A stretch of 64,000 bases of DNA, from assembly GCA_008921705.1 (NCBI GenBank), contig VFFE01009197.1, positions 263,257 through 327,256 on the forward strand. The letters run 5' to 3'. Position numbers and translations under genes: made by a program. The notes under the pieces are model-generated. The model was not told the DNA's origin, did no database searches, and was given only the letters and a program-made list of their open reading frames with translations. This document shows, one piece after another, positions 50,563 to 63,641 of this stretch. The DNA is from Burhinus oedicnemus. Taxonomy: Eukaryota > Chordata > Aves > Charadriiformes > Burhinidae. Each line of letters opens with the position of its first letter. The stretch's first letter is position 1.

Positions 50563-53500
50563 CTACTTCATCATTGCTCTACTCTGGGACAGTATTGGGC
50601 CATGAAAAGTTCGCTCAGCTCCCACATTTCCTTTGAGTTTTCTTCCTCTTTTTCAGGCCAAATCATAAAACCAGTGACGTGACAGAGAATAGACTTTGCT
50701 GTGCAGGATTCTCATTAATGCCAGTTATGTGTGAAAAGATTATCAGAGCTTTTGGGCTGTTGATCAAGAACAGCTCTGCCCATTTCTTACAGAATCACGA
50801 AGAGCCATGGCAGAATCCATGAGGATATTTTTATATAGTTTCTCTTCAGAGTATAACATCTCTTAAGAGTTCAAGGAGAGTCCTAACTCTCTATTCTTAT
50901 GGGAATAGGAAGGATAGCTCACATTCTTTCAAAAATGCCTGTGGTCTCGCAGTGCAGGTAGCCGTTCTCATGCTGTCCGTTGTTTCAATGTTGGCTGGAC
51001 TGCAGCTTTGCATTAAGAGTGCACAAAAGCTGAAGAGAGTATGAACAGGTAGATGGTGGGATTTTTCCTTGCTACTTTGCCACATTTTTGTACCCAATTT
51101 TTTAGAGTTTTTGTTTGTTTGTTTTAAATAATAATGCAATACTTTTTTAGAAACAAATAAGCATTTTTACTCCAAAGGGAGCTGTGAAAGAAATACTTGC
51201 AACATGGTAAACTTTAACAGACTTCCTAAGAAACATAGTCTGGAAGATGTCCAGATCCCGAGCCTGTTACCATTTTTTTTCTGAGTCTTTTGACATGGCT
51301 TCATTAATTCCTCTTCTTCTTTATTTTTTTCAATTTTCAGTGCAGATGTTGTGCTCATGCATATCCTGCCAAAATGAAACTTTCCTTCAAGAGGGTGTTG
51401 TGCACCTTTTCTCTTTTAGAGCACTGGGATTAACTGTTTTAAAAGACAGAAATACCACACTGGGAGGACTTCGGACTGTCCCGCTCTGGCAATGTGTAAA
51501 TTCCTCACCTATGAAAAACCTACCTGTCCCATCTCAGTTCCAGCTCTCTTTCCCTTGCAGCTGCTTGGACCTTCTCCAGAAGCCAAACAGTGTTTAAAAA
51601 TACTGTGGCACCACACAGGTAATGCTTTAGGTTTGAAATTAATATAGACTTCCCTAATACCACTTCAGCTATCCACTGCAGTGATTTCTAAAAAGTTCAT
51701 TTTCTTATCTCTGCAGCACTTGACAGGTTTTGAAATAAAAAAAAAAAACAACCAACCAACCAAACAAAAAACTCGCAGTTTGTTGACAGTGTTTTCAGTT
51801 CATTTTACTTTTATTGATACTCTTTCGTCCACTACTGCTGACCATAGTGACTGTTCATAGTGAGCCGTGATTGACGAATGGATAGACCACAGGACTCCTT
51901 GCTTTGTGGTAGCACTACTGCTAGGTTTCTTAAACTTTTATTTAATTCCTCAACTGTAAAATGTCTGGAAATTGGATATATGTACTTGGCAAAGAATATC
52001 TTTTTTTTTTTTTATTCTGAGTTATCACAGGTCAAAGAAACTCGTCTGTTGCTCCGACCCATTGTTTTGTTGAAGTATTGTTGACTATAGTTTGAAGTCA
52101 GGTAGTGTTAACCAAAATAGGTTGTGGCTTGGGCTAATTTGTAGCCACTTTTCTCTTAAGTACAGTAGCTGAAATTCAGCAATCCATATTTTTCCACCAG
52201 CCAATGATTGGTGTTTTGTCCAGGTTGTAGTGAAGTCTTTGGAGTGAGTCACTTGAGGATTATTTTAACCTAGCCAAGGAAACTGGCACTGTGGAAGGGA
52301 AACTGAAGCTACTCCCAAAAGAATTAATAGCAATAAACTTTGAGTAGCGATGATGTTAAGTACCTTAAAGTATTCTGTGTCTTAGGGCAGCAATTTTTTC
52401 ACCTAATTTCCCAGTTCAAATGATCTCACCCCAGGATAAGGATGCAGATGAGTACTCCAACCATCTGTAATTTCAGGTTCTAATTGTTGCCCTCAATAAT
52501 TGACAATATTACTGCCTGTTGCAACTTAACCATAGCATCTTTTTCAAATCCAGTGGAATTATTTAGGACATTCTCTGAGAAGATTTGCAGAACCCATCGG
52601 CTGTCTGGCTGAACTTTGCAAATGACATAGTGTAGTTTTTCTGTTTAATCAGGCCAGTAGTCCCTTGCCATTGTAGCTTCATGCAGGCGCTTCCCTGGGC
52701 TTGGGGATAAAAAGGGGCAGTCAGGAGTTCTAAAAACAAACGTGTTATGTTTCCTGGCTGGCATGGAGTGCGCGCTGTCTTTCCATCTACTATAGCAGCC
52801 TAAATGCCTGTTTCCTCTTGTTCTTTGAATAGATGTTTATATAGGACATTGATATAAAGTACAATGGACTTTGCCTCTGGAACTGAAGGTCACATGCACA
52901 CATGCATTTAATTTTAAATGCTAAAATTTTCAGATTACTTCTTAAAAAAATATTTTAGTAAGCTAACAGGAAAAGTACATATAGTGTTGTACTGCTGCAA
53001 ATCAAAAGCACAATTTTTTAAAAATTACTCTTTGTAACTTCTTTCCCATACAGTTACTTTCTGTTCTTAGGTTCTTTGGCTGTGGATTGCTGCTTCAGTA
53101 GCCTTTGAGCATCCAAAAATTTAGGCTTGCGTGTAACTTCAGTTTGCTTTTTGGCACCCGGTCATTTGATTTTTGTAAGATCTCAGCAGAATGAGATTCG
53201 TTGTTTGATGTGTTAGTGAAATACTATTATGCACTACCTAAATAAGAAATTATTATTAAGAATTTTAAGAAATCATTTCATTCTTACGGAGGAGGTCGAT
53301 AGTGCTTTCCTCAGTTTCTCTTTTGGTCTAATGCATGCATCTTCTTCAGAAACTGCAATTGAAGCATCCCTGCGAGGCAGGGCTGCAGGAGTCTGGTGCA
53401 TTTGAAATGCAAGCTGGCGTCCCATTTCTGGATTGATTTTACTTTCAAAACCACTATAGGCTAAAACTGTGTGAAGAAATGCTGCTAAAATTGTTTCCAC

Positions 53501-53598
53501 ATCATGTCAGTAGGCTTGGTGGAAAGGCGAGGGCTGTGGAGTCTGGCCCACTCTGAGTGCATTTGAACTCTGGTTTTTGACAGCTAGTAAATTGGTGT
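50563..53598. other. Non-coding DNA, no supported gene
   Basis: No exon is supported. A strong acceptor-like TTTTTTTCAATTTTCAG ends at about 51340 and is followed by an open frame to 51597, but there is no donor and no recognisable protein. A (CCAA)n-like A-rich simple repeat lies at 51735-51772. The minus-strand ORF at 53273-53500 looks fairly protein-like but is unrecognised. Confidence 0.45.
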
Positions 53599-53662
53599 CC
53601 TTTTTTTTTTTTTTTTCTTTTTTTTTTTTCTTTTCCCCTCTCTTTTTTTTCTCTCTCTGTGA
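53599..53662. repeat. Polypyrimidine tract (T16, T12 with C interruptions)
   Basis: About 64 bases of nearly pure T and C: a T16 run, a C, a T12 run, then CTTTTCCCCTCTC and further T's. On the minus strand it would encode a run of Lys and Glu, which explains the Lys-rich 137-codon ORF at 53502-53915. Confidence 0.9.
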
Positions 53663-55113
53663 ACACCTCCTCCCCACCCCCAGTGCTCGGTGCCTCACTG
53701 GTAAGGGAGGGATGTGGATGAACAAGCAGATTAATTTCTAGACTTCTTTCAAATTTGTGTAAGAGGCAAGGAAATCTATAAAGTAGGTATAATTTTGCTT
53801 GGGTTTTTGCTTTGTCTTTGAGTGTCTTTATTTTCATTTCATGCTTCGAAGTGTGACTTTTATACAGTAATTTTGTAGGTGTTACCACTTCCTCAGGAAC
53901 CTGTGACTCAGGCAACCTATCAATGAAATGACATCACCGGCAACTCCTGTTTGAATTGCCAGTTTCCTAAATAGGGACTCTTGGTTTTTCTTTTAATACT
54001 TGCAGCTTTGTTTTGGGTTCTTTTTTTGTGAGGGGTGAGGGGATGAGGGGGTTTAGTTATCTAAGGCAGCCTTGCCATTGTGAGTAACCACACTGTATGT
54101 GTTTTATCCTTTTGAATCACTGAAATCACCAATATTGAAATTTACTTAAAACAGGAGATCCACATTTCTACGCAAACTATTTATTAATGAAATAAATGTA
54201 ATTAGGCCTCCGTAGAAGTTCTGTTGTTATAAAGCATTCTTAATGCACTCCTGATCTGTGGCGGGAGGGGGATGGGTGAGGGAAGAAAAAGGTCTAAGCA
54301 TAATTTTCCATTATTATTTTGGAAGTAATGCTAACAGAAGAAATGTGTTTTCATGCTATTGGGCAGTTCTAACGGATCTCCCTCCCTGCTCTCAATAGCA
54401 CCACAGGAGATTCTGGGTAGATTTTGGTGTTTCCTTTCCTGCAGGTGATGCTTTTCACTGATAATGCTATATAAATATATGGTTGAAACAGGAGGAGCCG
54501 GAGTAAGGTTTGCTGCTTTGCAGAGTGTCTCCAAAAGCCAGGAGGAGCAGTGGTTGCTGCAGGTTGGCATGGTACTGGGACGGGCAGCTGCTGCATCTGC
54601 ATTCCCCCAGCCATGACACTGCAGGAGCTGGCTGTTAGGCTGTTGTTAAAAGGAATGGCAGGAATTCTTGTCATCAAAGGAATGCAGCAAGTTGGATGTC
54701 TGTCTAGGTCGCTTATTCATAGTGTTCATGGACAGGCTATAGCTATAGAAGTGTTGCATTTGTTTATTATTGTCATGAGCAAAGGATCACTGTCCTTTTG
54801 TTTAAATAGTAGCAGTTTTGGAACTCTAGAAGTTTGTGCAGCAGAGACTTTAGATATGTCCTTTTGGTTGTGCTTTGATTGTATGGGTTCTCACAGAGCA
54901 GGCAGTGCTGTTGTGGTTGCACTTTAAAGGAAAACTCAAAGAAAGCTGTGTGTTCAGGGAGGTGGTATCAGTGACTACCATAGGTAATGGTCTTTCTTCC
55001 AATGATGTCAATCCATGTCAAACTTTGGCACTACGAAGAACCGTGTAATTAAAGTTTTATTTTTCAAATGACATGGTAAACCAAAGGGCTAAGAAGAAGT
55101 TCTGTATCTCTTC
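53663..55113. other. Non-coding DNA with G-rich spots
   Basis: No supported gene is seen. G-rich words cluster at 54032-54051 (three G4-G5 runs) and at 54263-54282, listed separately. A 125-codon ORF at 54550-54927 has no recognisable domain. Confidence 0.5.
54263..54282 (+). other. Canonical G-quadruplex motif
   Basis: GGGAGGGGGATGGGTGAGGG contains four runs of at least three G's separated by loops of 1, 2 and 3 bases. This meets the usual G3+N1-7 pattern. Short loops favour a stable fold. Another G-rich cluster lies 210-230 bases upstream at 54032-54051. No promoter or gene start is evident here. Confidence 0.65.
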
Positions 55114-55199
55114 TTGTTTTCTTTCTAATAATTTGTTTTCTTTCTAATAATTTGTTTTCTTTCTAATAATTTGTTTTCTTCCTTTCTTCCTTTCTTCCT
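55114..55199. repeat. 19-bp tandem repeat (x3.5) plus CCTTTCTT tract
   Basis: TTGTTTTCTTTCTAATAAT occurs three times without a mismatch (55114-55132, 55133-55151, 55152-55170). A partial fourth unit follows (55171-55180), and then a CCTTTCTTCC-type pyrimidine repeat to 55199. Identical units suggest a recent expansion. The tract ends in CTAG and so resembles a splice acceptor, but no exon is evident after it. Confidence 0.95.
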
Positions 55200-57686
55200 A
55201 GTTACTGGTGAACTTCCTCCATTTTCTAAATCACCCTTGTGCAGGGGTCATGCATGCTTGTAATGAAAAACTGTTACTCAAGTTCCACCCCATGACTATT
55301 AAAGCAATAGTTGTTATTGGTACTAAGTTGGGAATGCTTTGAGATGATAGATGATATAAATGTAGTAACATTACAATTATTTGGTCACACAGATAGACAA
55401 TTTTCCTGTAATTAAAACGTTTACTATTGTATGTCTCTTGCATGCGGTTAGACAGTATTTGTGATTTTCTCTAGGGCAGTAGTTAGGAATGAGTGAGCTG
55501 TACATATTCTGCCCCATGAACCCAGCAGGGCAGCAGCTGATGTATGGTATGTAGCTGGATCATTCTCACCAACTGCCTGATCTGCTTATGTGACTAGTGC
55601 TCTCAGAAATCCTGGAGTAAGACATGGCAATTACTTGCTAACTATATTTTGTTGAATGGGAATTCAGTAGCGTTGAGCAGTCAAATACTATGAACTTAAG
55701 ATAGGCTTCTTTGTAACCACACTCTGATTTGCAAGGGAGAAACAAGGAGCAAGTCAACTGGTGTGTGTACAGCATTTCCCTGTTGCTGGAGATATTCTAG
55801 TTTCACTTCCAACAATGATAGTATCTGTTACTTAATTTAGCTTCCTGTTGTTAGTATTTGGAAATGTCATTAAGAGATTCTGATAGATAACATCACGGTA
55901 TCCAGAGCTTAAAAATCAGCTAGGAACAGAGAATAACAGCATACCTGAGACACTGGAGAAGAATGTGGTTTAAATGTCACTTGAGTGTCAGGAGGGGGCT
56001 GACACTCATGCCATGAGGACGTGCAGCAGGACTGTGTTTCAGTATATGACCAAATTACTGCTTTTGAATTATTTTGTCGCTCTAGTAGTAGGTGATTGTG
56101 GCTTCATGAGTTTCTAAGCCAAAATGTTATGTTCTAGCTTTCACAGTTTGGAGATTAATGTAATTAATTATTGTGATTTTTTTTTTTAAAAAACACTACT
56201 TATCTAAAGTGACTTTGTCCTCTCCATAATAGTCATAGACGTGGGAAGATGGATTGAGGCAGAACACATGGGCTGTACCACAGACCTCCAGTGAAGCCAA
56301 AGAAAGTCACATCATCTCCGCCTCCCATCTGTTGTCTGAGCTTTGTTTGGTAGAGTCTCTTTTGCTGAGTAAGCGCCTGGCACAGCAAGACCAATCTTGC
56401 CTGAGTCAGCTAGGCAATAGAACAGTACAAGTATTAGAGATGACACAGGTATATCTCATCTCTAACATTGTCTGTTAATGCCTTTTATTTAGTTTGGACT
56501 AGGAGTTCAGAAGTGGTTAGTGAAATTCATTTGCCTCAATTTTTGGATGCCCAACTTTGGATGCTGTAAGCCAGACTTTGATGATGTCTTAAACTGGGTT
56601 TCGGAATTCTAAAAGGAGTCTGATTTCAAATGTAAAGACAATCTTCCATTAAGCATGTATTTTAAAAACTTTGTGTGTGTAAAAGAGGATTAAATAAATC
56701 TGTTGTTAACTTTTAAATGCTTGCTGGTTTGGTTTTGCTCTTTCTTGCATGTACGTACTGGAAAATATGCCTACCAGGATGAGCGTTAGGTTTTGTATAA
56801 CAAATCAGCTAAAATAGTGAGGAGTCACAAAAGAGCTTTATTATTCTTGTGGAAAAGGAGTACAGAAAAGGAAAAAGTTAGTTGAGTGCACGTTTTAAAA
56901 ATGAGTTTCTGGTTTTGAGGCTTGTGGTGTTTGTTACCAATCTTACTGCTAGAATCTTAACTGTTTTTTTCACGGTGAGTGCATGCTACTGCCAAAGGAA
57001 TTCAAATCCACGTTAAGCTTGGATTGTTAGCACTGTTGGAAATCAGGGTAATATAACTTAGCAATCCAGTCTGAGAGCGGCTAGAAATAACATCGATTGT
57101 GTTCTCCAAGGCCTGCACTGCCATTTAAAGTTTTTGTCCCCTAGAATTAAAGGTTTGGATTCATTTGCAAAAGGAACGTGTGCATTGACTTTGGTAATGG
57201 AACAGAAGAATTAAGAAGCAAGAATAGATCTAAAAATGGAGATCCAGGGTAAGAATTAGACTTGGGGTTTTTAAAATTTTCTAAATTAACAAACATTTCT
57301 TAATTAGTTCTGACCATATATTATAAATGTACTCCAGAGGAGAAAAAAACCTTTTTTTGTCCATTTCCTGAATGAAATACAGAGAACTGTTCATGAACGA
57401 AGTACAAGGCATAAATAAGTTGCCATGACCTGCAATTTGTTGGACTATATAGTGGTGTTAGTGACATTTTTGTGTTTTACTAAACTCTCACAGTGTAGTC
57501 ATTGGCTGCTTTCCCCAGTTAAACTTTTCACAAAAAAAGTCCAAAACTTCAGTTACGAGAGAAGAGCAAATAAACTGAAATCCTTTTAAGTCATTGCCCA
57601 CTGCCCCAAATCTCTGTTGTAATGAAGCTCCATTCTTTTGTCCTACCATTCTAATATTTTCTTTTCCTCTCCTGTTTCCATTCTAG
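55200..57686. other. Non-coding DNA, no supported gene
   Basis: AT-rich sequence without a recognised repeat or exon. The 74-codon ORF at 56254-56478 has no recognisable domain. Confidence 0.5.
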
Positions 57687-57843
57687 ATGGGCGATATGAA
57701 GGGGCAGAAGAAAAGCGGAAGTGCCAGAAAGAGGACCCTGGAAGAGAGCCAGGAAAGACAGCTCTAAGGAAATTGCCTTCCTATTTGAGGCTTTAGGAGC
57801 AATGCATCAAGGATGCCCCAGGTTGGGAGCCTTCCCAACAGAG
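57687..57843 (+). other. Exon-like segment with a strong acceptor, probably non-coding
   Basis: A textbook acceptor (TTTTCCTCTCCTGTTTCCATTCTAG) precedes 57687. The frame starting at that base reads MGDMKGQKKSGSARKRTLEE and stops after 26 codons. The frame two bases later stays open for 35 codons and is Lys/Glu/Arg-rich, and neither is recognised. The best downstream donor is AACAGAG|GTATTG at 57843, which is weak. It could be an exon of a non-coding RNA or of a 5' UTR, or only a chance acceptor. Confidence 0.2.
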
Positions 57844-60800
57844 GTATTGTCGTTGGCTTTGAGTAGCTTACGTTCCTCCTAAGAGCTTCAGTTCATTTCC
57901 TTGGCTGTTGGCAGGTCTTAGCACATCCCTTTTTCTGGTCCAGGGCTGTCTATCTATGGGAAGTTCTCCTGAGGCTTAACATCAATTTTCTTCTATTTTG
58001 GGGCTTCCTCTTGGGTTGCTCTGGCTATAAGGTTTCAAAGGATGGCAGGGAGTATAGGTTAGCCAGCCAGCTTTTTGCTTCTCCCTTTTACTCTGTTGCA
58101 AAAATTAAGTGCTATTTCTCTTTTGTCACCCAACTTTTCTAGTGCTCTCAGGAAGGAGAGGAACTTTCTTAATTTGTACCTGCAGAGGAGTTAGACCAAC
58201 ATACTTGCTTAAGCAGACTTCTCACCCACAAGCAAAAAAAAAAAAAACCAAAAAACATCTGGAAGCTTCATGGTGTGATCCTGTACCTTAATGAACATTC
58301 CCTATGCTCCCTAAACAACATTCTACGTGGAAGTTCTCAAAGTGTTTTGATTTGAGGTTATAGTGTAGCTGATTCCCACATCGGGGCTGCAAAGCTAAGC
58401 AATGGAGGTTTCCTGAGGAGAGAATCTTTACTTTCCATCAGTCTGACGAGTTGGGTAGATTATAGCTTTCTCAACTCTCAAAATGTTGATGCTGGTCTCC
58501 AAACACTGGGGTTTTTTGTTTTGTGTTCCTTCAGTTCCCAAGAATCTGTTTTCTTTTTAATTTAAAAATGAACACATCTGTTTTGTGGCTTTGTAGAAAG
58601 ACTTGAAAATGTGAAGCTAAATGGCTCAAGAACAGAATTATTTCCAAATGTAATTATTTATAATAACCTGATTTTAATTTTGCTCCTGAAAATATTCAAG
58701 TGCGATTTCAGTGAGTTCTGTGAATATGTAAGAACACGGTTGTGGTGAGATATCAGTGTTACTGCCTTACCACTGTACAATTGTTCACCTAAGTTATAAC
58801 CAAAATAACTGCATGGCAAAAAAGCTTTCTAGTCACTGAAACACTTTGATGTTGTTCTGTTCATTGTGCCTTGGTACCTGTGCAGGACAAACAGCCGACA
58901 CATTAGTTGAGATTTGTGCAAGTAGTATAAAAGCAATGGTCTATATCCTTTCCTTAATATTATAAAGGCAGAAAACAAATTTTTCAATGGCTATGGAGTA
59001 GTGTAAAGAAGTCCCGAAGTCCAAATCCTGTTGATTCTCTAGTTGCAAGATCGCATATTTGGCAGCTGTGGTGCTTTATTGCCTCTGTGTACCAGCATTA
59101 GATGTTAAATTCTCGGCAGCTAATCAAATTGGATACACTCACAGTTTTCTTTCTGTTAAGCTCTGGGAATCAGCATTCTGAGCATAGATTTCTATGCTAT
59201 TAATAGTTCAAGGGAAGAACTTATTTTGTAATTTAGAAAAAGTCAGTTCAAAAAACTATCTGTGCAGTTGCAGATTTTGGAGGCTTGGGCAGATTTTACT
59301 TTCGTAGTCCCCAGCAAGTAACCCTAGTTTTATGCCAGCCACAAGGCGCTTTATGCCCGATTACTGTAGTTTCACGCAGCCATGAGGGTTGTGGGAAGAG
59401 TCTGTAGGACAACACCTGAGCGCTGTACGTTTTGTGCAGATGGAGGGGAGGGAAGGGGCTAGCAGAAGATAGAAAGGGAGGAAGGCAGTGGATTGATGGG
59501 TGCGCTAGATTTAGCTGTGCGAGTAAAATTATTGCTTCTCTTAGGGGGAACTGCATATCTGGGAGTATGGCACAGAAGGACAGAATGGAGAGAAGATGGG
59601 GTCTGGCATGGGGAAACTGTTAAAAGGAAGAAACTTTTCATAGAAATGGGAGAGTATTTCTTCTTGCCTTCATTAGCTTCTCATTCTTTAATGATGTATT
59701 ATGGGTGGGTCTGCTATGGACTTTAATCCTCAGCCTTTGGCCAGGCGTTTTTCACATTTCCTGTGAGAATTGGTAGGACCAAAGCTGCGTCCAGAGTTCA
59801 GCTATAACAGGGCAGAGCAGGAGGAGAATCCCACACTCTTTCCTGTATTTCCAAGCAGAAATTGTTTATTTGTTGCATTAATCACTTAAGTTACAGACAT
59901 GTCAGCAGAGTCGCCATTTGATTTATTACTGCTGATTTTGCATCATCCTGAAAGGTCATAGCTTGACTCACATTACAGGCTGCATTTGTAAGCCTGGCAA
60001 CAAGAAAAGCATTATTTTTTGTTCTGAGGAAATCTGTTCTTGCCATGAAAGTCTTTAAAAGAAGAACCCTGAAATCACACCATGTTCTGTGTAGTGGTGG
60101 CTTTGCAGACTTGGGTTTTTCTTTATTTCCCCACCCTAAAACTCAACATTTGAACTAATGAAATGACATATAGACTAGGGCAGCTCTGGAGGGAAGCTGA
60201 AGGCTAAATGCATGAAATGACAGAGGAGTGGTTCAAAGCAAAGTTCTCTGAAATACTGCATTTTAGACAATGTCTGTAGTGCAGTCTTTAAAAGTTACGT
60301 GCATTTTACCTTTATATGGTTCATCATTCTGAGCCCTGATCTTAGCCTATATTCACACATCCGTGTTTTTATTACCATGAAGAAAATGTCTTGCATGTTC
60401 TTTATTTTCCCCTGGACTAGCTAATTCTGCTTTCCTGGTATATCATCAAGGCTTTCTCAAAGCAAAAGGTAAATTGTGTACATACGTATGCCTGTGTTCT
60501 GGGACAAAACGAGAATACTGCTTACTTGTAAAGAAAAAGGTTTACTGGTTTCAGTTGTTACTTTACTAAGTCGGCCCTGCAGATTAAGAAGTGACTTCTT
60601 TTAATCTTGATTCTCAAATTCCTGTGGGAGATCTGAGAACGACTGGGAAGGCGAGACTTATAAACAAGTGACGAAAGGTTACCATCAAGATAAAAAAAAT
60701 ACCTTTACAACAGAGGATGACTTTTCTTTATTTTTAGCAACTCTGAATAATGAGAACAAATGATTGTCTTCTTCAATTAGATGTCTGTTCCAGTTAATTT

Positions 60801-62667
60801 CTTTGCAGCATTTTCACTGGTAGGGGAAGTCAGATCGGTGGCAGGAGGTTTTCACCTGGGGTTTTTTTCTTGCCTATTTGAATCGTGTCCTAGTTGGTAA
60901 TAATTTTTGAAAGCACCTTGCTTACCTCAGGTTGTTTGCCCTGTAAAGAGATGACTGGTGAAGCTGGCCGTCGCCCTCCAGGCTCCTCGGGAGGGAGCAG
61001 GGTGTTTCTCGTGCACTTATGGAATGTGTGTTCCTCAGAGGTGGCCTCTCCATGGGCAGCCATGGCCCTATGGAGGGAATTACCTGGGAGCAGCTGCAGC
61101 AGTTCCATGTCCCAGCTGCGAGACGGGAAGCCATGGTGATACTGGTGACTACTTGTATAGCAGAGGTGGCAAGAGGTACAACCTAATTTAAAGTTTTCTT
61201 AACTCTCTGTGGTTCTGTTACTTTGGTCTTGCTTTCAAAGCAGATGTGTTTGTATTAGTATATAAAACACAACAACAAGCTGTAGCAGCCAGAGCAATGT
61301 CAGTAACTATTAATGCCATGAGAAAAGGTTTGATGAATAAAAGTAACGTTGAGTTAAATAAAGGTATGTCAGTAAAAGTAAGAGAAAAGGAGCATGCTGC
61401 TGCTGTAAACCCTGTAACAGCGCAGTATTACCTGTAGCACTATTTGAATACATGCGTTTTCTTCTGAAGAAGTTAAGAACTTGTCACTTGGAAGTAAAAG
61501 GAAGAGGAAAGGCCCTTGCTTTTATCCCTACGTATTGTTAGTTCTTTCCATTATTTTCATCCCCACTTCCCCCTCCGAAAAAAAAAGGTTAGAATACTAC
61601 AGTGGATCAGTGAAGAGCAAAGGTTTGGGTTTAGGCTTAGGCTGAGAACATTTTTTTTTTTAAACTAGTTGAAGCATTTTTTTTCACTGAAAGCAAAAAA
61701 ATCCTGTATGTTTTATACTTCATTTTAACTAGCTAGAGGTAATATAATTGCAGTGGAATATCACATGTATACTTTAACACACAAGCCACATGTCAATACA
61801 ACTAGACCCATGTCATTTCAATATTTCAGGAAGCGGGAGATTTGAGCTTTGTGTTTTCCTGGATTAAAAAACCCAAACCACAACAAAAAGTAATGTTGAT
61901 TCCACCATGACTAGCAGGGCACTGTCAGAAGTATTCTGTGTGCATAGTATTGGCCCAAACTGAGTAAACAGTTTTGAGATAAGCAGCGTTTTGACTATTA
62001 AATGTAGCAGGCATGTGGCTGACACAGCTTCATGTTGACAGATCCCTTTGTGTCTGTCTTTGTGATGGAGAGAAGACAGATGTTCTCCTTGGCATTTCAG
62101 AAAGCTGCTGCTTAGCAAAATAAAATGTAAAATTAGAACGAACAGCGCAACAGTGAACAGCGTAACTGGCTAGCCTACAAGCAAAAAAAGATTGAAACAG
62201 TATCTCATGCGAATGTAATGAAGTGTGTTCTTACTGGAAGTCGGTAACTACTTTGTCGTTATTTAAAAGTAGCCTATAGAAGAAGGAATTCTGTTTTTTC
62301 CAACTCTGTTAAAATATAAATGCATGTCAATCTGAATATCCATGTATGACTAATCCCATGCCAACCATTCTTAAGAGAGGCATGTCAATCGGGTATAAAT
62401 GCTTAAGTGATACAGCAATTAGCAGCTATAAAAACCCCTAAGTTAGCGCATTGTTATCTGATGAATTGGGCTCCTGATTGTGTCACAAAGGAGAAGATGA
62501 GAATTTCCTATTTAATGTTTCCTAGGGATGCTGTTGTCACACGAGGACGGAGGCTGCCTTCAGTATGATGTTGTCCGCTTCTAGCACCAGAGGAAGGAGC
62601 AACGGAGGAGGAGCTTGTGCTGGGAAGAGTCTGGCATTCTGGCACTGGTCCCACTGTGTCTCTGCAG
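57844..62667. other. Non-coding DNA, no supported gene
   Basis: Mostly AT-rich, with a somewhat GC-richer patch at 60950-61140 where ORFs overlap on both strands without recognisable domains. The ORF at 61246-61437 is Lys/Ala-rich but unrecognised. No promoter or CpG island stands out. Confidence 0.45.
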
Positions 62668-62734
62668 GGTGTGTACACTGGTCTCATTCAAAGGGGATGT
62701 GTCTGGAGAGCTGTTGCTCTTGTTTCTCTTTGAG
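62668..62734 (+). other. Exon-like segment, 67 bp
   Basis: The acceptor CCCACTGTGTCTCTGCAG and the donor TTTGAG|GTGAGTG bound 67 bp, and both sites match consensus well. One frame is open for 22 codons (VCTLVSFKGDVSGELLLLFLFE) but is not recognised. Joined to the next exon-like segment it would stop after about 36 more codons, so a 5' UTR or a non-coding RNA exon is more likely than a coding one. Confidence 0.25.
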
Positions 62735-63641
62735 GTGAGTGTTGTCCACACTAAATGTAAAACGTATGTGGAGACTTCAACAATAGTCTCAGTGGAGCAT
62801 CTGGTTCCCTTCGTGAGTGCCACCGTGCTGGTCCAGTGAGAGCTGCCTCTTTTAAGTCAATATTTAGTGGTGTGGAAGTTCCTGAGGAGACAGAAAATCC
62901 TGTGAGTGAAGTTCAGGAATATTGAGGGTGTCAGCAAAGAGGCCAAGTGCTTTGCCTGAGATGGTGATGTTTCCCTGTCTTGGCCCCAGGAGTGTGTGCA
63001 GAGTGGCCTGCAGAGGGGTCTCGCTCGCACACTAGCAGAGTCCTTCGTGTGCTGCTCTGGAATGTGCCTTTGTATAGTTGTGGGGTTTTGCAAATTATGT
63101 GATCAGATTTGCCGAGCAGAATTAAGCAAGAAAATTTGAAACTTTTCTGCAAATAAAAATCACAGCTGATGTCAAGCCCACCTAGAGTTAGTCTAGAGTC
63201 AACATGGACAAGCCCTGTGGAAGTGCGTCTCCTGATTAGAATTGTTTTGCGGAAGGCCGAAGGCTTAGGAATTCAAACTGTAGTTTTGAACTAAAAGCTC
63301 CAGAGCTCTGTGGAAGATTGCCAGCTGCTGCAAGGTGTTCATCCTATGTCAGATAAAATGTACCAGGATCAGATTTGTCCTTGAAAGGTTAATTAAAAGT
63401 AGTTTATTGTTGTCTTGCAATTTAACCACTGTTTTTGCCATGGCTGTGCTACACTGGACTTAGTCTCCTTCTGCAGCTTTCTTTCAGCCTGTGCTGAGGG
63501 TGCTATTAAGACACCTGAGTTTGCTGTAAACTATTAAATGTCTTAGAGAAAATCTGAAATGAGAGAATTGGAGAAAGAACTGATGTCTGTGGCTTTAGAT
63601 CAAGGATGAAATGACTTGTTCTCCCCTTCCCTTTTCTACAG
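62735..63641. other. Possible intron between the exon-like segments
   Basis: About 0.9 kb with no recognised gene or repeat. It would be the intron if the flanking segments are exons of one transcript. Confidence 0.3.

Noticed and set aside
51247..51597. 116-codon ORF after a strong acceptor-like tract as a terminal exon
   Set aside because: No partner exon, recognised protein or nearby poly(A) signal. Polypyrimidine-CAG words are frequent in this T-rich sequence.
53502..53915. Lys-rich 137-codon minus-strand ORF
   Set aside because: The Lys/Glu run is simply the polypyrimidine tract at 53599-53662 read backwards. No other support.
61246..61437. Retroviral or transposon-like coding remnant
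   Set aside because: The 63-codon frame is Ala/Lys-rich but I see no motif of gag, pol or a transposase, so I do not call it.
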